Assembly: GCA_033032175.1 (NCBI GenBank)
Contig: CM065314.1
Coordinates: forward strand, 2,108,001 to 2,172,000
Source of the DNA: Saturnia japonica
Lineage: Eukaryota > Arthropoda > Insecta > Lepidoptera > Saturniidae
Reading direction: 5' to 3'
Length of the DNA: 64,000 nucleotides
In this document: in pieces, positions 34,906 through 46,826 of the stretch
Layout: every line of letters starts with the position of its first letter
How positions within the stretch are numbered: the stretch's first letter is position 1
Made by a program: the position numbers and the translations under genes
Notes under the pieces: model-generated
What the model was told of the DNA's origin: nothing
Database searches by the model: none
The model's input: the letters and a program-made list of their open reading frames with translations, nothing else

Positions 34906-36097
34906 TTTAATAATGGCAATAATAGTATTTAAATCAAAAGTTAGCATGATGATCTAAAGTCCAGAAAAGGGAGCTGGCTCCTAAGTACAGTACTAAATAC
35001 ATCTATACCCAAACATGCAAATGAAAATTATTAGGTAACCAGATGACCATTAAAAAACGCTCTTTAATCATATTGTGAGGTTTTATTTCATTAAAAGTTT
35101 AGGTTCTCTACAGTGCGGTGGAAAGCTGACTGGAAAATGATGATCGTCATAATAATAATCGTGATGATAATGGTAATGGTGATGAGTGATAAAGTTGTAT
35201 GATAAAAAGAAAAATAAAGTATTTATTGCAAAAAACGTTTCAAATAATATTTCTATTTCACTCAAACAGGTCATCCGTATGAACCGTCCGTCGAACAATT
35301 TGCGAGTTTTCAGATGTTTTTCCCCCATATTTCATGTTTTCTTTGGAGGATTACTTCCATATAAACAGATTTTAATGATTGGATGAGCACAGAAGCAAAT
35401 GTTCGTAATAAAATGGGACAATCGTGTTTATATTTTTGTAATACATATTTTATATAATACCACAGATTCTTCTTCAACCTTGTATTTAGGAGTGAGACGT
35501 TTTTTTTAGAACAGTTTAAAAGAACATGTATTTACAAGTAAGAACTTGGTACTGTTATCTGTAAACTGAAAAATACTGGCGTGACACAAAAATAAACTGT
35601 TTCCGTTTGGGAAATACTCTTCTCGTTTGAAGCTTATTAATGTTTACTTTGTTATAGAGAGAGATAGAGAGAGAGATACAAATAAATTTGACTTTGGCTA
35701 AATCTAAAGGCTAAAAAGAGACAACATCATATAGCAAACTATTTTGAAAAAGGTTACTGAAGTGTTTTTTCTCTGGAACACGAGGAACAGGTTTCTTATT
35801 TTACCTGTTACAGCTCACCTCCATGAGCGTGTTTATCGCGGCGATGTTATTGTCCTGCCACTTCATTCTATAACAATTCTATGAACGTATCTAAACACGG
35901 TGATACAATCGCGATGATGCGGCGGATAATATTTACGAGGAAAATGTCCATTGCCAGACGCAACCTACTCGCAGCGCGCTCTCTCAGAACAGAACTATTG
36001 ACACTTCTAATTTCGCTCTAGCCTATCACCGAACCTAAATCTTTTAAACAAAGCAACTGTGCAACGAGTTGTTGCCGATGCAATCCAGTCTGCCATC
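34906..36097. other. No gene seen; simple repeats; GC-richer from 35820
   Basis: A GAT/AAT-rich tract lies at 35146-35195 and a (GA)n tract at 35659-35682. From about 35820 GC content rises toward the exon candidate, which could reflect an upstream 5' UTR or promoter, but no core promoter element is convincing. Confidence 0.35.
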
Positions 36098-36233
36098 ATG
36101 AGTTGCGGTGATACGCAGGCAGAAGAACAATCGTCTCGCGGAGATCACCTGACGATATTAGGGCTGACTTGTGGCGATACCCTCGCTTGTGGAAGTGGCG
36201 CCTTTATGTTTTCCAGTTCAAACACATCGTCAG
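36098..36233 (+). CDS. Possible first coding exon, unidentified
   Basis: ATG 36098 opens 45 codons (MSCGDTQAEEQSSRGDHLTI at the start; Cys-Gly and Ser-rich after it) and ends at 36233 in CAG|GTAAGAT, close to the consensus donor, in phase 1. The local GC content and balanced codons differ from chance frames nearby. No domain is recognised, no downstream exon was found, and upstream in-frame codons are open to GTG 36059. It could be a host-gene exon whose partners lie outside the window, or chance. Confidence 0.27.
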
Positions 36234-36240
36234 GTAAGAT

Positions 36241-37597
36241 TGCGGTGAAGAATTACATTTTAATATGAAAAAATGCCTTCCAATACCAAAGACATATGAC
36301 GATGGCAGAGAAAAAAAAACATAGAACAAAAAAGAAACATTTACAATTTCTTAATAACGTTTCCCGAGCTGAATCTCCAAAAGATTGGCAGAACATGTAC
36401 GGATTTAATCGCGCCAGCTATTAGTATTCGAGGCAACAATGCCAATATATTGTGACCAGTCTCTGCACCAATCACGCGTATAACCAACTTATCCAATAAC
36501 CTATAGTGGTATTATTCTGGTGTCTCATCACAATACAGTCGAGCAAAACAGATCTGATCCCACTAGAAATGAATTTTCTTTCTTTAACATTTTTGATTTT
36601 ACAAAAAAAAATTATGACATTCACCAATTAGTTCCAATGTTTTTTTTTTCTTTAGTCCAATTCTGAGCGGCGAACTATTCAACTTAAGTAAGTCACTGTT
36701 AATAACATTTACAAATATTAACTCAATGATTATTCCTAAAAATCAAATTAATATGTACTTAAAAAATCGACTATAATTCTAAACAGTTTCCAAGGACACT
36801 TTCGTTTATAATATTATCTTGTTATGTCTTTACGATTATTGGTTAAAAGTTGTAATTTTACGCATGGCTGACAAATAGTGATCAGTTTTATTGTAAATCG
36901 ATATTGTAGACTAGGATCACTCTTTTAGAAAAGTTAAATGTTTATAATTTTAATAGTTTAACTACTAACCAGATAGAAGAAACCTATTAATTTAAAAAAA
37001 ATAAAAAATAGTCCCAATTAAGTTTCCAGGGAAAGAAAATTAAAAAAGTTACCCGGAAAATTGGTAAATTTTAGAAATACGGAAAACGCTTTTTTTTTTA
37101 ATTTTTCATGAACTCATGACTATAACTCTCGATTCAAACGGTGTATATGTGTAATTCTAATTTTATTTATTCCATTATAGGCCTGGAACAGATTTCAGTA
37201 AAAGAATTCGGTATAGGTGGTGTTGTTTTCGAGTTATTTACTACTGAAAAGGACAGAACAACGTCTGCCTGGTCAACTAACTACATATAAATATGTAAAG
37301 TAGCACTATTTCTATATGTTAAACACGTAGACGGTATATAGCTGAATATCGCATAACATGAACTGGCCATCACTCGTCTGAAAGTACTGGATCGATCAAG
37401 ACTTTCCCGTAATACGGCCGCCGCGGGAGATCTACCAATTCATATTCGAAACACGTGCCCGTTCGATAGAAACCGTATCTTATGTTATTAATATCAAGCT
37501 TTTATATTTTCATTAAATCCATCCCTATATTTATTTATTTTTGTTACTATTTCGCTAGGTGGTAGGATAGGATCTCTCGTGGTCGAGTCGACTGGGA
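36241..37597. other. No gene seen
   Basis: This would be intron if the exon candidate is real. Poly(A) and poly(T) runs are present; nothing else is recognised. Confidence 0.45.
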
Positions 37598-37906
37598 CGT
37601 GCACGGAAGTCTGTGAGATTTGGCATGCTTAAAGTTTATATAGAGAAGGAGTGCAGAAAGCTAAAATTTATCTATAATATCTGTTACTAATATATTAAAT
37701 AAATAAATTAATGATACTGCGAATCCTAATACGGCCAGTGCCATTGAAATTAGACCCCCCAAAATATTGACATTGTCACTCAACGAAAAGTGACAGCAAG
37801 TGATGTAAATAATATTCATTGTTTATGAAAACTGCAAATGTCAAATGGGAAATAGTCTCTGATCAAAAAGTCGCTGGTCGAATTTCGATTTTAGGGCTAT
37901 CGCTAG
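37598..37906 (+). mobile_element. Helitron-like H2, 5'-truncated
   Basis: It starts inside the family (cgtgcacggaagtctgtgag) and ends tatcgctag before host T. Internal landmarks: gatttggcatgcttaaagtt, accccccaaaatattgac, aaaaagtcgctggtcgaatt. Confidence 0.75.
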
Positions 37907-38309
37907 TTTATATTATGCCGTAAAAAGTTTTGATTACAGGTAATCGAGAAATGTTAGTGTATTCAGCTCGAAGAAGCCTTAAAAATATGTGAAACGAGAT
38001 GCGGGGAAAGTATGGAGAATGGAACTCACTGCGTTAATAGCGACTCGTGGCGTATCTGTATTATTCTCGTCTATATCTCGTCTTCAAATTTTCAAATCAC
38101 TCGCGGCAAAGGCCTCCGGAGCTACATTCACAGTGGGTTATAGTTTGTTCGCGTGGCGATGCGCTCACGTTCCCAAGCGGTCTGTCTTGAGAGCGGGGAG
38201 TAGGGGAAGGGGAGTGGTTATGTGGTGGTAGGTTTTTCGGGAAATATTTATTAAAACCTTATAATTAACACGCGCCAACAAATGTCTTTGGAGATTTGTT
38301 TCTATTGGG
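37907..38309. other. No identified gene; GC-richer patch
   Basis: An 80-codon frame at 37989-38231 covers a GC-richer block. It has no recognisable domain and no splice context, so it is not called. Confidence 0.35.
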
Positions 38310-38440
38310 GCAGTCCGAATGGTACCCTATAAAAGATTATAGCCAAATATTCTTTTGTTATGTACCTGCAGTAAGTAGGGTTTCCAGAGCTCCATAGGGA
38401 AAGGGGTTAAAGGTTGATAACCAAGAATATCGGTAATGGA
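38310..38440 (+). mobile_element. Retroposon fragment (family E), copy 4
   Basis: attggggcagtccgaatggt, then gtacctgcagtaagtagggt and tttccagagctccataggga match 3579-3720. Confidence 0.55.
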
Positions 38441-38454
38441 GGAACGTCATTTGG

Positions 38455-38615
38455 TTGTATACTTATGAGTATGGCGAAGGAGTACACTCCCGGCGACTGT
38501 CTTTCTGCATTATAACTGGAGAGTATTCAAGCGACAAGTGAACAGGCATTTGATAGGTAAGCGTTATCCATCGACGGCCTCATCATTACTTATCATTAGG
38601 TGAGATCCTAAAGTG
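38455..38615 (+). mobile_element. Jockey-type LINE 3' scrap
   Basis: The residues NWRVFKRQVNRHLIG are encoded at about 38515-38560, matching the FKRxVNRHLLG landmark near the Jockey C-terminus. This is followed by catcattacttatcattagg. Confidence 0.55.
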
Positions 38616-39110
38616 CCAAAAAAATCCCGGTAGGTACGGCAAAGTGACGGCAATCCTTGATGGTGAACACTGTACAATAAAAAAGAACTGCATAAGATCA
38701 GCAATCCATAACAGCATAAATATAACAGTAATAACACATCATGCTGCTAAAGCGAAAATATTATTTGTAGATATAGGCAAAACCATACAAGTTTCTGGGT
38801 ACCAAATGATCAAAACAAAATTACTGTAGGTACAAATTAAGTTTCAAAATTTACTTTTTAGAGAGATGAGATTCGTTTTAAAGATAAAATTTGATATATC
38901 AATACTAAATTAATGATAATGCTAGATTAGTACAAGGTCAAGAAGGTATTAAGAAATTAATTCTGTAGAGAATCCCTAGAGAGGTTTTGTATAGGAAATC
39001 TTATTTACTGGAAGCGGATACTTATATGGGGAGCAATTAATAAGCTAAAAGCGTATTCTATTCTCACGTTAAATTGATTAAGAATAATAGGCATTTAGTA
39101 ATACCGTAAG
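38616..39110. other. No gene seen
   Basis: No supported feature. Confidence 0.5.
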
Positions 39111-39328
39111 AAATTTTGCGTTTTGGTGAAGGATTTCCCATTTTTGTATGGTGTGATTTTTTTATGTAACACATGCATATAATATTTAAATTTTGCTTTG
39201 TGGTGAAGGATTTCCCATTTTTGTATGGTGTGATTTATTTATGTAACACATGCATATAACATTTAAATTTTGCGTTGTGGTGAAGAATTTCCCAGATTTT
39301 TTATGGTATGATTTTTTTATGTAACACT
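39111..39328. repeat. 77-bp tandem repeat, 2.8 copies
   Basis: ggtgaaggatttcccatttt starts at 39125, 39202 and (as ggtgaagaatttcccaga) 39279. The first two units are almost identical; the third is more diverged and ends at gtaacact. Each unit has gtaacacatgcatat. Confidence 0.92.
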
Positions 39329-40067
39329 ATTTTCTGTAGGGTGGAGGGAGGTGTTTCACCAGTTGGAACAGTTTTGAAACGTCATAACATGGAAATTTTG
39401 ACAGCAAAGTGGAGATGCATTCATTACATTCACCCATCATAATGTCTTATTGTGCTAGTGTGTATTCAGCTATCTTAGGCTTTCGGTATGATCGGCTTAT
39501 ATGCTGGCGTGATGCGACCACTCTCGGTGATGATGATCTTTCGACGGTGATCAGTTTTCCTGGACTTTCCTCGTACAGCCGTATGTTTATTTACCATCTA
39601 GTAGTACAAAAAAAGTTATATTATTACTACGTATTATTAATACATAAGAACGTTATAACAGAAATGCAAAAAATTCAACGTTTGATTATTGCATCGGAAA
39701 CAACCTTTTTAGTATAGATATGCATTAAATCAAACATGAAATTATTTGATACTGTTTTGGAGTGCATAGGGAACATGAATCCGATCGCTACCAAACTTTA
39801 CGGGATCACACGCTGGAGTAATACGACGATTGTTTGAAGATTCCATCAAAATCGCTCCAACCTTGTTGGAGTCCATAGGGAACATACAAACAAACATTTC
39901 TTTTCATATATAAGGAGAAGAAGAAGAAGATATTCACTGCGAGAAGAAGCCAAAACAACCTCATATGTACTAATGCTGTGCGTTATAAAAAAATGTGTTA
40001 AAGACGATTCAAAGAATATATCTCGTTTACTACACAACAAAATAAATGAAATGATCATATTCATCAT
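39329..40067. other. No gene seen
   Basis: ttggagtgcatagggaacat and ttggagtccatagggaacat (39759 and 39864) form a short direct repeat of unknown origin. The 102-codon frame at 39409-39717 shows no domain. Confidence 0.45.
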
Positions 40068-40332
40068 AACATAACACACCACCACGCCTGTATCACCGAA
40101 GGGTTAGGCAGAGGTGTACTAATATACACCCACAGTTCGCCGAGTATGTTTTTTAGGTCACATGTAATAGGGGGCGAGCCTATTGCCATTAATCGGGCAC
40201 AAAGCCAAAATCCGAGCTGCTACTGAGAATTTTGATAGAAAAACCCAATAACACTTTGCTCGACCTGGGTATCGATCCCAATACCTCAATCATAGCAGTC
40301 GCGCTTACGATCACTAGGCTAATGAGGCAGTT
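40068..40332 (-). mobile_element. tRNA-derived SINE, best-preserved copy
   Basis: On the minus strand: gcctcattagcctagtgatc (A box region), gggatcgatacccagg (B box region), then the full body to ggcgtggtggtgtgttatg. This copy is the best guide to the family consensus in the window. The 3' end carries no long poly(A). Confidence 0.85.
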
Positions 40333-40657
40333 CATATTCAAGTATTAAAATAGTTTATATTAAAACGCAGTTTAGTTATCATAAAATATTTTATCGTAAC
40401 AAAGTTTAAATGGGCATGAGGTCTTTTCGACCTCTGATCTATCCTATCGTCGATCTAGTGACCTTGATAATTATAATAAAAATTTAACTTCTACCTGTAT
40501 TTTCACTTGAACCATAGCACCGGAATAGCGAATTTGATCGCAAGACGTCTACTGGACACTTCGCAGTTGCTTTTCAATTGAATAGAGAATGAAAAACGGT
40601 CCTCTTTTAACTTTATAAAAAGAAGATCTTATAATGCTAATGAAATCGTTATGTTTC
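40333..40657. other. No gene seen
   Basis: No supported feature. Confidence 0.5.
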
Positions 40658-40880
40658 AATATATACAAATGAATTAAATTCAAGTATATGTTTTAAATGT
40701 AAAAACTCTTTAAAAAACCCTACGAAAAAGTCAGCGAGAGCATATGTCTATCTTCTAAGGAACACTTACAATAAGCATTTCTTGTCTTTAAAATAACCGG
40801 GTGTGGACGCACGATTCACACGTGTGCCCAATCGACGGTATTCTGTAGACCACGCAAGAGTAGCCGCCGGCACAACAAAT
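40658..40880 (+). mobile_element. Helitron H1, internally deleted
   Basis: A diverged 5' end joins the second half (gtcagcgagagcatatgtct, ccgccggcacaac). The internal joint lies at a similar place to that of 26765-26975, suggesting a shared deletion derivative. The terminal CTAG is lost. Confidence 0.65.
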
Positions 40881-40929
40881 TTAAAATATTAATGTATGTA
40901 ATCTACAATATTAATAATCATAAATATAA

Positions 40930-41232
40930 TCTATATATTTAATACGTGATGCAAAAGCTTTCTACCACTTTTTAAGCGTATTTCGTGCACGGAAAGAAGT
41001 CTGTGAGATTTGGCATGGTTAAAGTTTTTTGGAGAAGGAGTGCAGAAAGCTAAAATTTATTGAAAGCTAAAACTTAGACCCCCCAAAATATTGACCTTGT
41101 CACTAAATAAAAGTGACGCGAAGCGAAGTACGTGAATATTCATTGTTTAGGTTCATACTGCAAATTTCAAACAGAAAATAGTCTATGATTAAAAAGTCGC
41201 TGGTCGAATTTGGATTATTGGGTGACCGCTAG
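40930..41232 (+). mobile_element. Helitron-like H2, complete ends
   Basis: TC (40930) after A; CTAG (41229-41232) before A rather than T. Starts tctatatatttaatacgtga. 303 bp. Confidence 0.75.
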
Positions 41233-41455
41233 TAAATATAATTATATGAAATATGTTAATATTATGAAACATAAATTCATTAAAATGTACATTCTAATAA
41301 AGAATAATAAAGCTTTATAACGTTCATTATATTAACTTCAGAATTATGTGAATAGTTATTTTTAACGATCTGACACATTGTTGCAAAGGATAAAAATATT
41401 TCTAGTTACGTTCAAATTGCACCTAAGATGAATTGTGTATAAATTATTTAATATA

Positions 41456-42077
41456 TCTACATGAATAAATCTGTAGTTCTGTCTGTACATTTAATATATT
41501 TCCAAAATTTCCCGATACTATATGACAATTAAATTATCAATATTATTTTAAAAATCATATGAAAAATATAAGAAGAAAAATATTATTTATTCATCACACA
41601 ACACATAAAAATTCTAAATATAAAACCAACACAACTAAAATATGTAATAATATTAAGTAAAGTGCCGTGAGATAATATCAATGATGGGCTTTGTGAATGA
41701 TTTTAAAAGAAAGAAAAAACTTTTAAATTTTATTAATTCTTGATAAATTTTCATGAAATTTTGTATACGGGAAGTACCTAAAATTTAAAAAAATAATAAT
41801 CATTTATTTTCATTTGACATAATTTCACAGACGGGATGCATACGTGATTTCATAATTTATTGAATATAAGAATCGTCAAAAATAGTTTCAGATATATGTA
41901 AAAAATACTTTGTTAATATTGCACCAATTTTGATGACATTTCACACAGGAAGTTCATATTATTTCCCAACTGATAAGCTATATACATTATCAATAATAAG
42001 AGTAAACATAAAATTACGGGATGAAAATTACTACTGCGCAATAACAAACGCATGCGGAGATTCGGGCATACCGCTAG
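41456..42077 (+). mobile_element. Helitron-like element, family J
   Basis: Begins tctacatgaataaatctg after A, has an early ctgtctg word, and ends ccgctag|t. The 3' 150 bases (tttcacacaggaagttcata, gggatgaaaattactactgc, gcatgcgg) match 3380-3550 and the minus copies at 45826 and 63452. Confidence 0.55.
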
Positions 42078-43129
42078 TATTAAAATAAAAGTTCATATTT
42101 TTTAAAATGTTTTTCATCGCGAAGAAAAAAAGAAAATACAAGTTTCCATTGACAATTATTGCCATGAATAGTGAGTTAATTATGTTTTATTTTATTTTGA
42201 TTGATTATTGTTGGCGCACCGTGACTTGCTTCGGGGTTCCAGCTGAAAATCAGCACTATGTGTCCCGTGGCACTTCAGCATATGCAGAGCTGGACACCTT
42301 TTCTTAATGGCAGGACACGTAGCTGGGTCATTTATATTATTACTTTTTAATGTTTTTTTTTTGTATGTTAATATTACTCGGTTTATGTTCAGCGTGTTTT
42401 GTTTTTAGGAATATTTTTTTTCCTTATTTCTTATCTTACGAGATGGTCAGAGAGACGGCACTTCAGAACAGTGTTTGTTTTAGTCGAATTATTAACTAAG
42501 GTCTTCATTATTCCCTAGCTCGAGCGAGAATGTCTTCAAGACGGCCATTGCCTGCTTATAAACTGCGTGTGGTCTTAGAGCACATAAGTTGAATTTGTGT
42601 CCTTAACCTAGGCGTGAAGAGGCTTTTTAGCATCAAAGACTGCCGATGAAAATGTCACGTCGACGGTCGCCCTTGTTTGTGGACTGTACCGTACTCCATA
42701 ATGCGACGCACAGTCATTTTAGCTAATACAAAAAAAAAAGTTGTTTATCTGTGGCGGCTGTGTGTCCGTCTGTATTCATAGGACCGTACCGTCCGTTGAG
42801 AGAAACCCTACATCAGGACAGTGTGGACGAACGCGCTAAAGGTCCGGCCGCTGCCCTTGCGAAACATTACCCCGGTAATGTCAGCGTTGGGACCCATCGA
42901 ATCTTCTTGCTTAGTTACCGCGGTTAGATTTCGTTAAGCAACTTTGTTGTTAGACAGAGGGTTGTTTTAATAAACTTCACTTGTTTAGGATTTGTGAAAA
43001 ATAGGTCTCTTGACATTTACAAGTACTCGTGATATGTATTTGTAATTGAGCTCTAAAATTATAGATGGAAACGCGACTATAGTATTCCACTGGATCGTGA
43101 TCAGGTGTAAAACTCTCCATGAAGCGATG
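42078..43129. other. Degenerate repeat-like DNA, no gene assigned
   Basis: ggttccagctgaaaatcagc (42235) and the GC-richer block at 42450-42960 look like old retroelement flank from recall of similar lepidopteran sequence, but no frame or terminal structure supports a class. Confidence 0.35.
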
Positions 43130-43210
43130 ATGGGTCAGTCGTAGCGTGTACAAACACAGCGTCGATCGACGTGAGTTCTATTCTTCACAATAAACCCGAG
43201 CTTTCTGTTA
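43130..43210 (+). mobile_element. SINE head, third type
   Basis: cgtcgatcgacgtgagttct matches the B-box region of 54180-54262 and 19965-20165. The body is missing. Confidence 0.5.
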
Positions 43211-43225
43211 AATTTAAATTATTAA

Positions 43226-43741
43226 TCTATACAATTAATAAAATTGAAGTGTCTGTTTTTAATGTCAAAATAACAGTTTTTTTACTAAATGCATATTAAA
43301 GTATATACGATACATATAACAAAACACCATTTTTTTTTATTTTTGTCTGTCTGTCATTCCGGGTAATCTCCGGAATCGGTTAGGCTGATTTTGACGGGAC
43401 TTTCACTGATAGATAGCTGATGTTATATGGAGTAACTTAGACTAATTTTATTTTAGAAAAAGAATTTGGGTTCCGCACAATTAAAAAAAACTGGTTATGG
43501 TGAATCCATTCGGGCACTTAAATGGCTTACGCTGAGTAAACCATAAGAGATATAGCAAATTAATGTACTACATGATTGTAGGAATTAAAAAGATCTACAA
43601 AAAAGTCAGCGAGAGTATATATCTATATTCTAAGAAACATCCACAATAAGTATTTTTGTTTTGAAAATAGCCGGGAATGGGAGAGAAAGATTCGTGCGGG
43701 TATTCTGTAGTCCTCGTGAGCGAAGCCACGGGCACAGCTAG
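43226..43741 (+). mobile_element. Helitron H1, complete reference copy
   Basis: TC at 43226 after host A; CTAG at 43738-43741 before host T; 516 bp. The best-preserved member: tctatacaattaataaaatt start, ctgtctgtcattccgggtaa, cttaaatggcttacgctgag, gaagccacgggcacagctag end. No terminal inverted repeats or target-site duplication, as expected for Helitrons. It encodes no Rep/helicase. Confidence 0.85.
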
Positions 43742-43934
43742 TATATTACATATATTGTGTACTGCATATACCAGCTTACAGTTGGTATAAAATGCGCGAA
43801 TATGTTTCACGGTGGGGCAACACAATAATTTCACCTTTTCTTAATACTCGATTCCCCACAAATATTTGTACCGCTTACTGTGTATGAAAATCGAGTCGAT
43901 TTTTAATAAACTAAGTTCCCAGTAAAAGAAAGTT

Positions 43935-43985
43935 TTGTAATGAAACCATAGCATGATGCTAGGCTATTTTAAATGCTCACTTATT
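43935..43985 (+). repeat. Family I repeat scrap
   Basis: gtaatgaaaccatagcatgat matches 53050-53075. Confidence 0.4.
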
Positions 43986-43988
43986 ATA

Positions 43989-44425
43989 GGATTTCGTCAA
44001 AGATCAGCACTATGTCAATACAAGAAATATAAATAAATTTGTCATACCGTGTTTTAGGCTTAGTAACACTAATAAAAGTTAGTATATAACAAGATCCCGA
44101 AGCACATTACTGATTTACCGGACAAGTTCAAGGACCATGCCAAGCGGGCTTTACTGTCAAAAGGTTTATAGGGTGGATCATTATATGATTGACAGTGATG
44201 TCTGGGAGTGACTCCCTCTCTGTGCAACCACTAAATTATTATTATTGTACCTTTTAAATTAACATTTGTACATTTGGACAAAAAAAAAGATAAACCCGAT
44301 CGAGTTTCTTACCGGTTCTTCTAGATGTCTGGGACGTTTTCCGAATCGGCAGTAGTGTTTTGACATTCATAAGTGTCTTCTTAGGGCCTAAATTGAATAA
44401 AGTTTATTTTGATTTTATTTTGTCT
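43989..44425 (+). mobile_element. Daphne-like LINE, 5'-truncated copy
   Basis: It contains the last coding stretch (DFVKDQHNV-like, RFYNKIPKH region broken by a deletion) and, unlike 32944, keeps the next codons (ITDLPDKFKDHAKRALLSKG). This is followed by the full 3' UTR and a ttttgatttta tail. Typical dead-on-arrival insertion. Confidence 0.8.
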
Positions 44426-44460
44426 ATTATGCCTTTAATCTAAATTTTTTTAAACGACTT

Positions 44461-44670
44461 CAACAAGAGACAGTTTCTCAATTCGATTTTTTTTTTAAAT
44501 ATTTAGCCATAACTTCTTTGTTTATGAACCGATAAGCATGATTCTTTTTTTGTTGGATAGAGGATATCTCAAGGGCAGTCCCATTTTAATTTCATTGGTA
44601 TTGGACCTTAATTTTCAAAACTACACCAGAAAACTCCTCAAAATCATTAAAGTGGATTTTTTTTTTATTG
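44461..44670 (+). repeat. Dispersed repeat family C, copy 3
   Basis: ttctttgtttatgaaccgat, ctcaagggcagtcccatttt and aaaatcattaaagtgga in order. Confidence 0.7.
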
Positions 44671-45156
44671 TCTTAAATGTATTGATTATGTATGTGCTTT
44701 TTTATTTGGAAATTAACTTCCCGGAATTTTCTTTAAGGCTTATATCGAATAATTCCTTTCATATCTACTTGTATTGTCCTTATATACTATATTGATATTT
44801 ACTTATATAATCGCTATCTTCTTGATTCGATCTTACTTTTTATATCGTGATTGATTTCCAGTTTGTAAGCCTATTGTCCGGTCCACACGATCGCTCTTCG
44901 AGATTGCAAAAGGGCTTGATAGTATCGTACTTATTCTTCGAGTATTGCTTATGAAATGAATACACTTTATTTTTTTAAATATTATTTATTACAAAGGCAA
45001 CACAGTTTTGCTATTTCTTTACATTAAATTCAAAATCTGTTGGTACAAGCTAAATTATTAAAAAGGAAACAAAAGGTCGACTGCAACACAATAAAAAACT
45101 GAATATAAAAATATTTATCTACTTTTGCTTTATATTTTATTCCCAGATGTCAAACT
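44671..45156. other. No gene seen
   Basis: AT-rich, no supported feature. Confidence 0.5.
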
Positions 45157-45810
45157 TAAATATTATATAGCCTATATGACTCTCACAATTAAGAAAAATC
45201 TAACGACACCTCGTATGCTAAAATCCATCAAGTCGTTAAGGCTACAGAGCGTGCCAAAGAATTATCTCTCCTCTACACGTATACATATGCTTCGGCGGAC
45301 GGTGACAGATGCATCAGTAGATGGATTACCACGAGCCGTCCACACGTATGTAGGTCCATCAGTCTATGTTTATTCTCGACAAATGCAATTCGCACTAAAG
45401 TTTAAAAAAAATGGATATTGAGACCGTAGCTGCCACAGCTATTTATTTAGTACTTTTAATTACTACTTGAGTGTGCATCGCAGTAGAAGTATTATACCGC
45501 AAGAAGCACGCGTGCACTCTCAATTGCAACTCCGATCAAACTGATGCGTCGTTAGACGTATGGACAGACACCGGACGTTCGCGCCGATACCCTTTGACCG
45601 GTGCCATAAAAACCGACAACAATCGGATTCGAGGCGGACGCACCTGCGGACATTAAATACCTACACCAGACGCGCATATTACCCCTATATACGTCGGCAG
45701 ACGCATCCGAAGATGACGTCTGCAGAGGCATCTGTTGACGTGTAGATGAGACTTTAAACATAACATACGCTCGAACAACATAACCCTCCGTTTTCGCAGT
45801 CAGGTAAAAT
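45157..45810 (+). repeat. Dispersed repeat family G, interrupted by a MITE
   Basis: 45157-45266 (acctcgtatgctaaaatccatc, cagagcgtgccaaagaat) and 45768-45808 (cataaccctccgttttcgcag) are adjacent in the second copy at 51560-51727. The intervening sequence is a later insertion. Confidence 0.65.
45267..45751. mobile_element. MITE with 24-bp imperfect terminal inverted repeats
   Basis: 45267-45290 pairs with 45728-45751 at about 20 of 24 positions (shared words tctc, tctacacgt, atgc). The interior has repeated gatgcatc/gacgtctgc-type words and GC-rich content. No transposase frame. No clear target-site duplication, so the superfamily is open. Confidence 0.55.
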
Positions 45811-45825
45811 AAATAGCTATGAAGG

Positions 45826-45975
45826 TATCAAACTAATGCGTTTGTTACGTTGTAATAATTTTCATCCCGTTAATTTTATTTTTACTCTATTAACAATTCA
45901 TACAGCCTATCAGTTGAGGAATGACATTTACTTCCTGTGTACAAAATCTAATGAAAATAAAAGTATGCACCAAAG
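45826..45975 (-). mobile_element. Family J Helitron-like 3' fragment
   Basis: Inverted match to 41930-42060: ataattttcatcccgttaat and tgacatttacttcctgtgta. Confidence 0.55.
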
Positions 45976-46481
45976 AATTTTTTATAAATTTATTGTGAAC
46001 TAAAAGGAATGCTTGAACGGACGCAAACCTCTAGAGCACTACTCCCGTTACAGTGAGAATACAAATGAACCGTGCACATCGAGGCCATCGGCACAAATAA
46101 GACAAGATGTTTTACGTAAAGGAACTTCTCTTTTATGCATTTCTGGTACTCCGCATTTCCTATATTCACTTTATATGCAATTTATTCAAAACATTTTCCT
46201 GAGAAAAATTATACTTTTTTTTATTAATACACCTATGCTCTTTGTTTTTCAAGTTTTCATTTTTAATGGGTGTTGCCTTTTCGTTGTGGAAAATATTAAT
46301 TTAGTTTTAGGTTTTGATTTAAAAAAATATCATATCATAACTATAGACCCGGATTGCAATGGAGTTGCGCATTGTTCCGAATCCGCATAGGTATTGAGTG
46401 ACCTATGGCATGATATGTGTATGCAAGCGTAACAAAGCATATAATACATACATACCACATTCATAATTTATACCAACAGTA
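45976..46481. other. No gene seen
   Basis: A 125-codon frame at 46013-46390 begins at TTG, is hydrophobic and AT-driven, and has no domain. Confidence 0.4.
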
Positions 46482-46826
46482 TGCAAAAACTGTATACTCC
46501 TTTTTAAGCGTATTGCGTATACGGAAGACTATTAGGACGGCAGATTTGGCGTGGTTAAAGTTTATATGGAGGAGTGCAGAAAGCTAAAATTTATCTATAA
46601 CATCTTTTACTAATATGTTAAATTAAATAAATTAATAAGTACTGCGAATCCTAACCAGACCAGTGTCATTGAACTTGACCCCCAAAATATTAACATTGTC
46701 ACTCAATGAAAAGTGACAGCAAGTGATATAATATTAATTGTTTAGGTTCATACTGCAAATGTCAAACAGAAAATATCTATAATTAAAAAGTCGCTGTTCG
46801 AATTTCGATCATTAGGCGACCGCTAA
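46482..46826 (+). mobile_element. Helitron-like H2, end decayed
   Basis: Internal landmarks of the family are present. The 3' end reads gcgaccgctaat, with CTAG changed to CTAA. Confidence 0.65.

Noticed and set aside
37989..38231. 80-codon frame in a GC-richer patch
   Set aside because: No domain, no promoter or splice signals; composition alone is not enough.
39111..39328. CRISPR array
   Set aside because: Units are directly adjacent without spacers and the sequence is eukaryotic; it is a tandem repeat.
46013..46390. 125-codon plus-strand frame
   Set aside because: Starts at TTG, is AT-driven and hydrophobic, with no motif or splice context.
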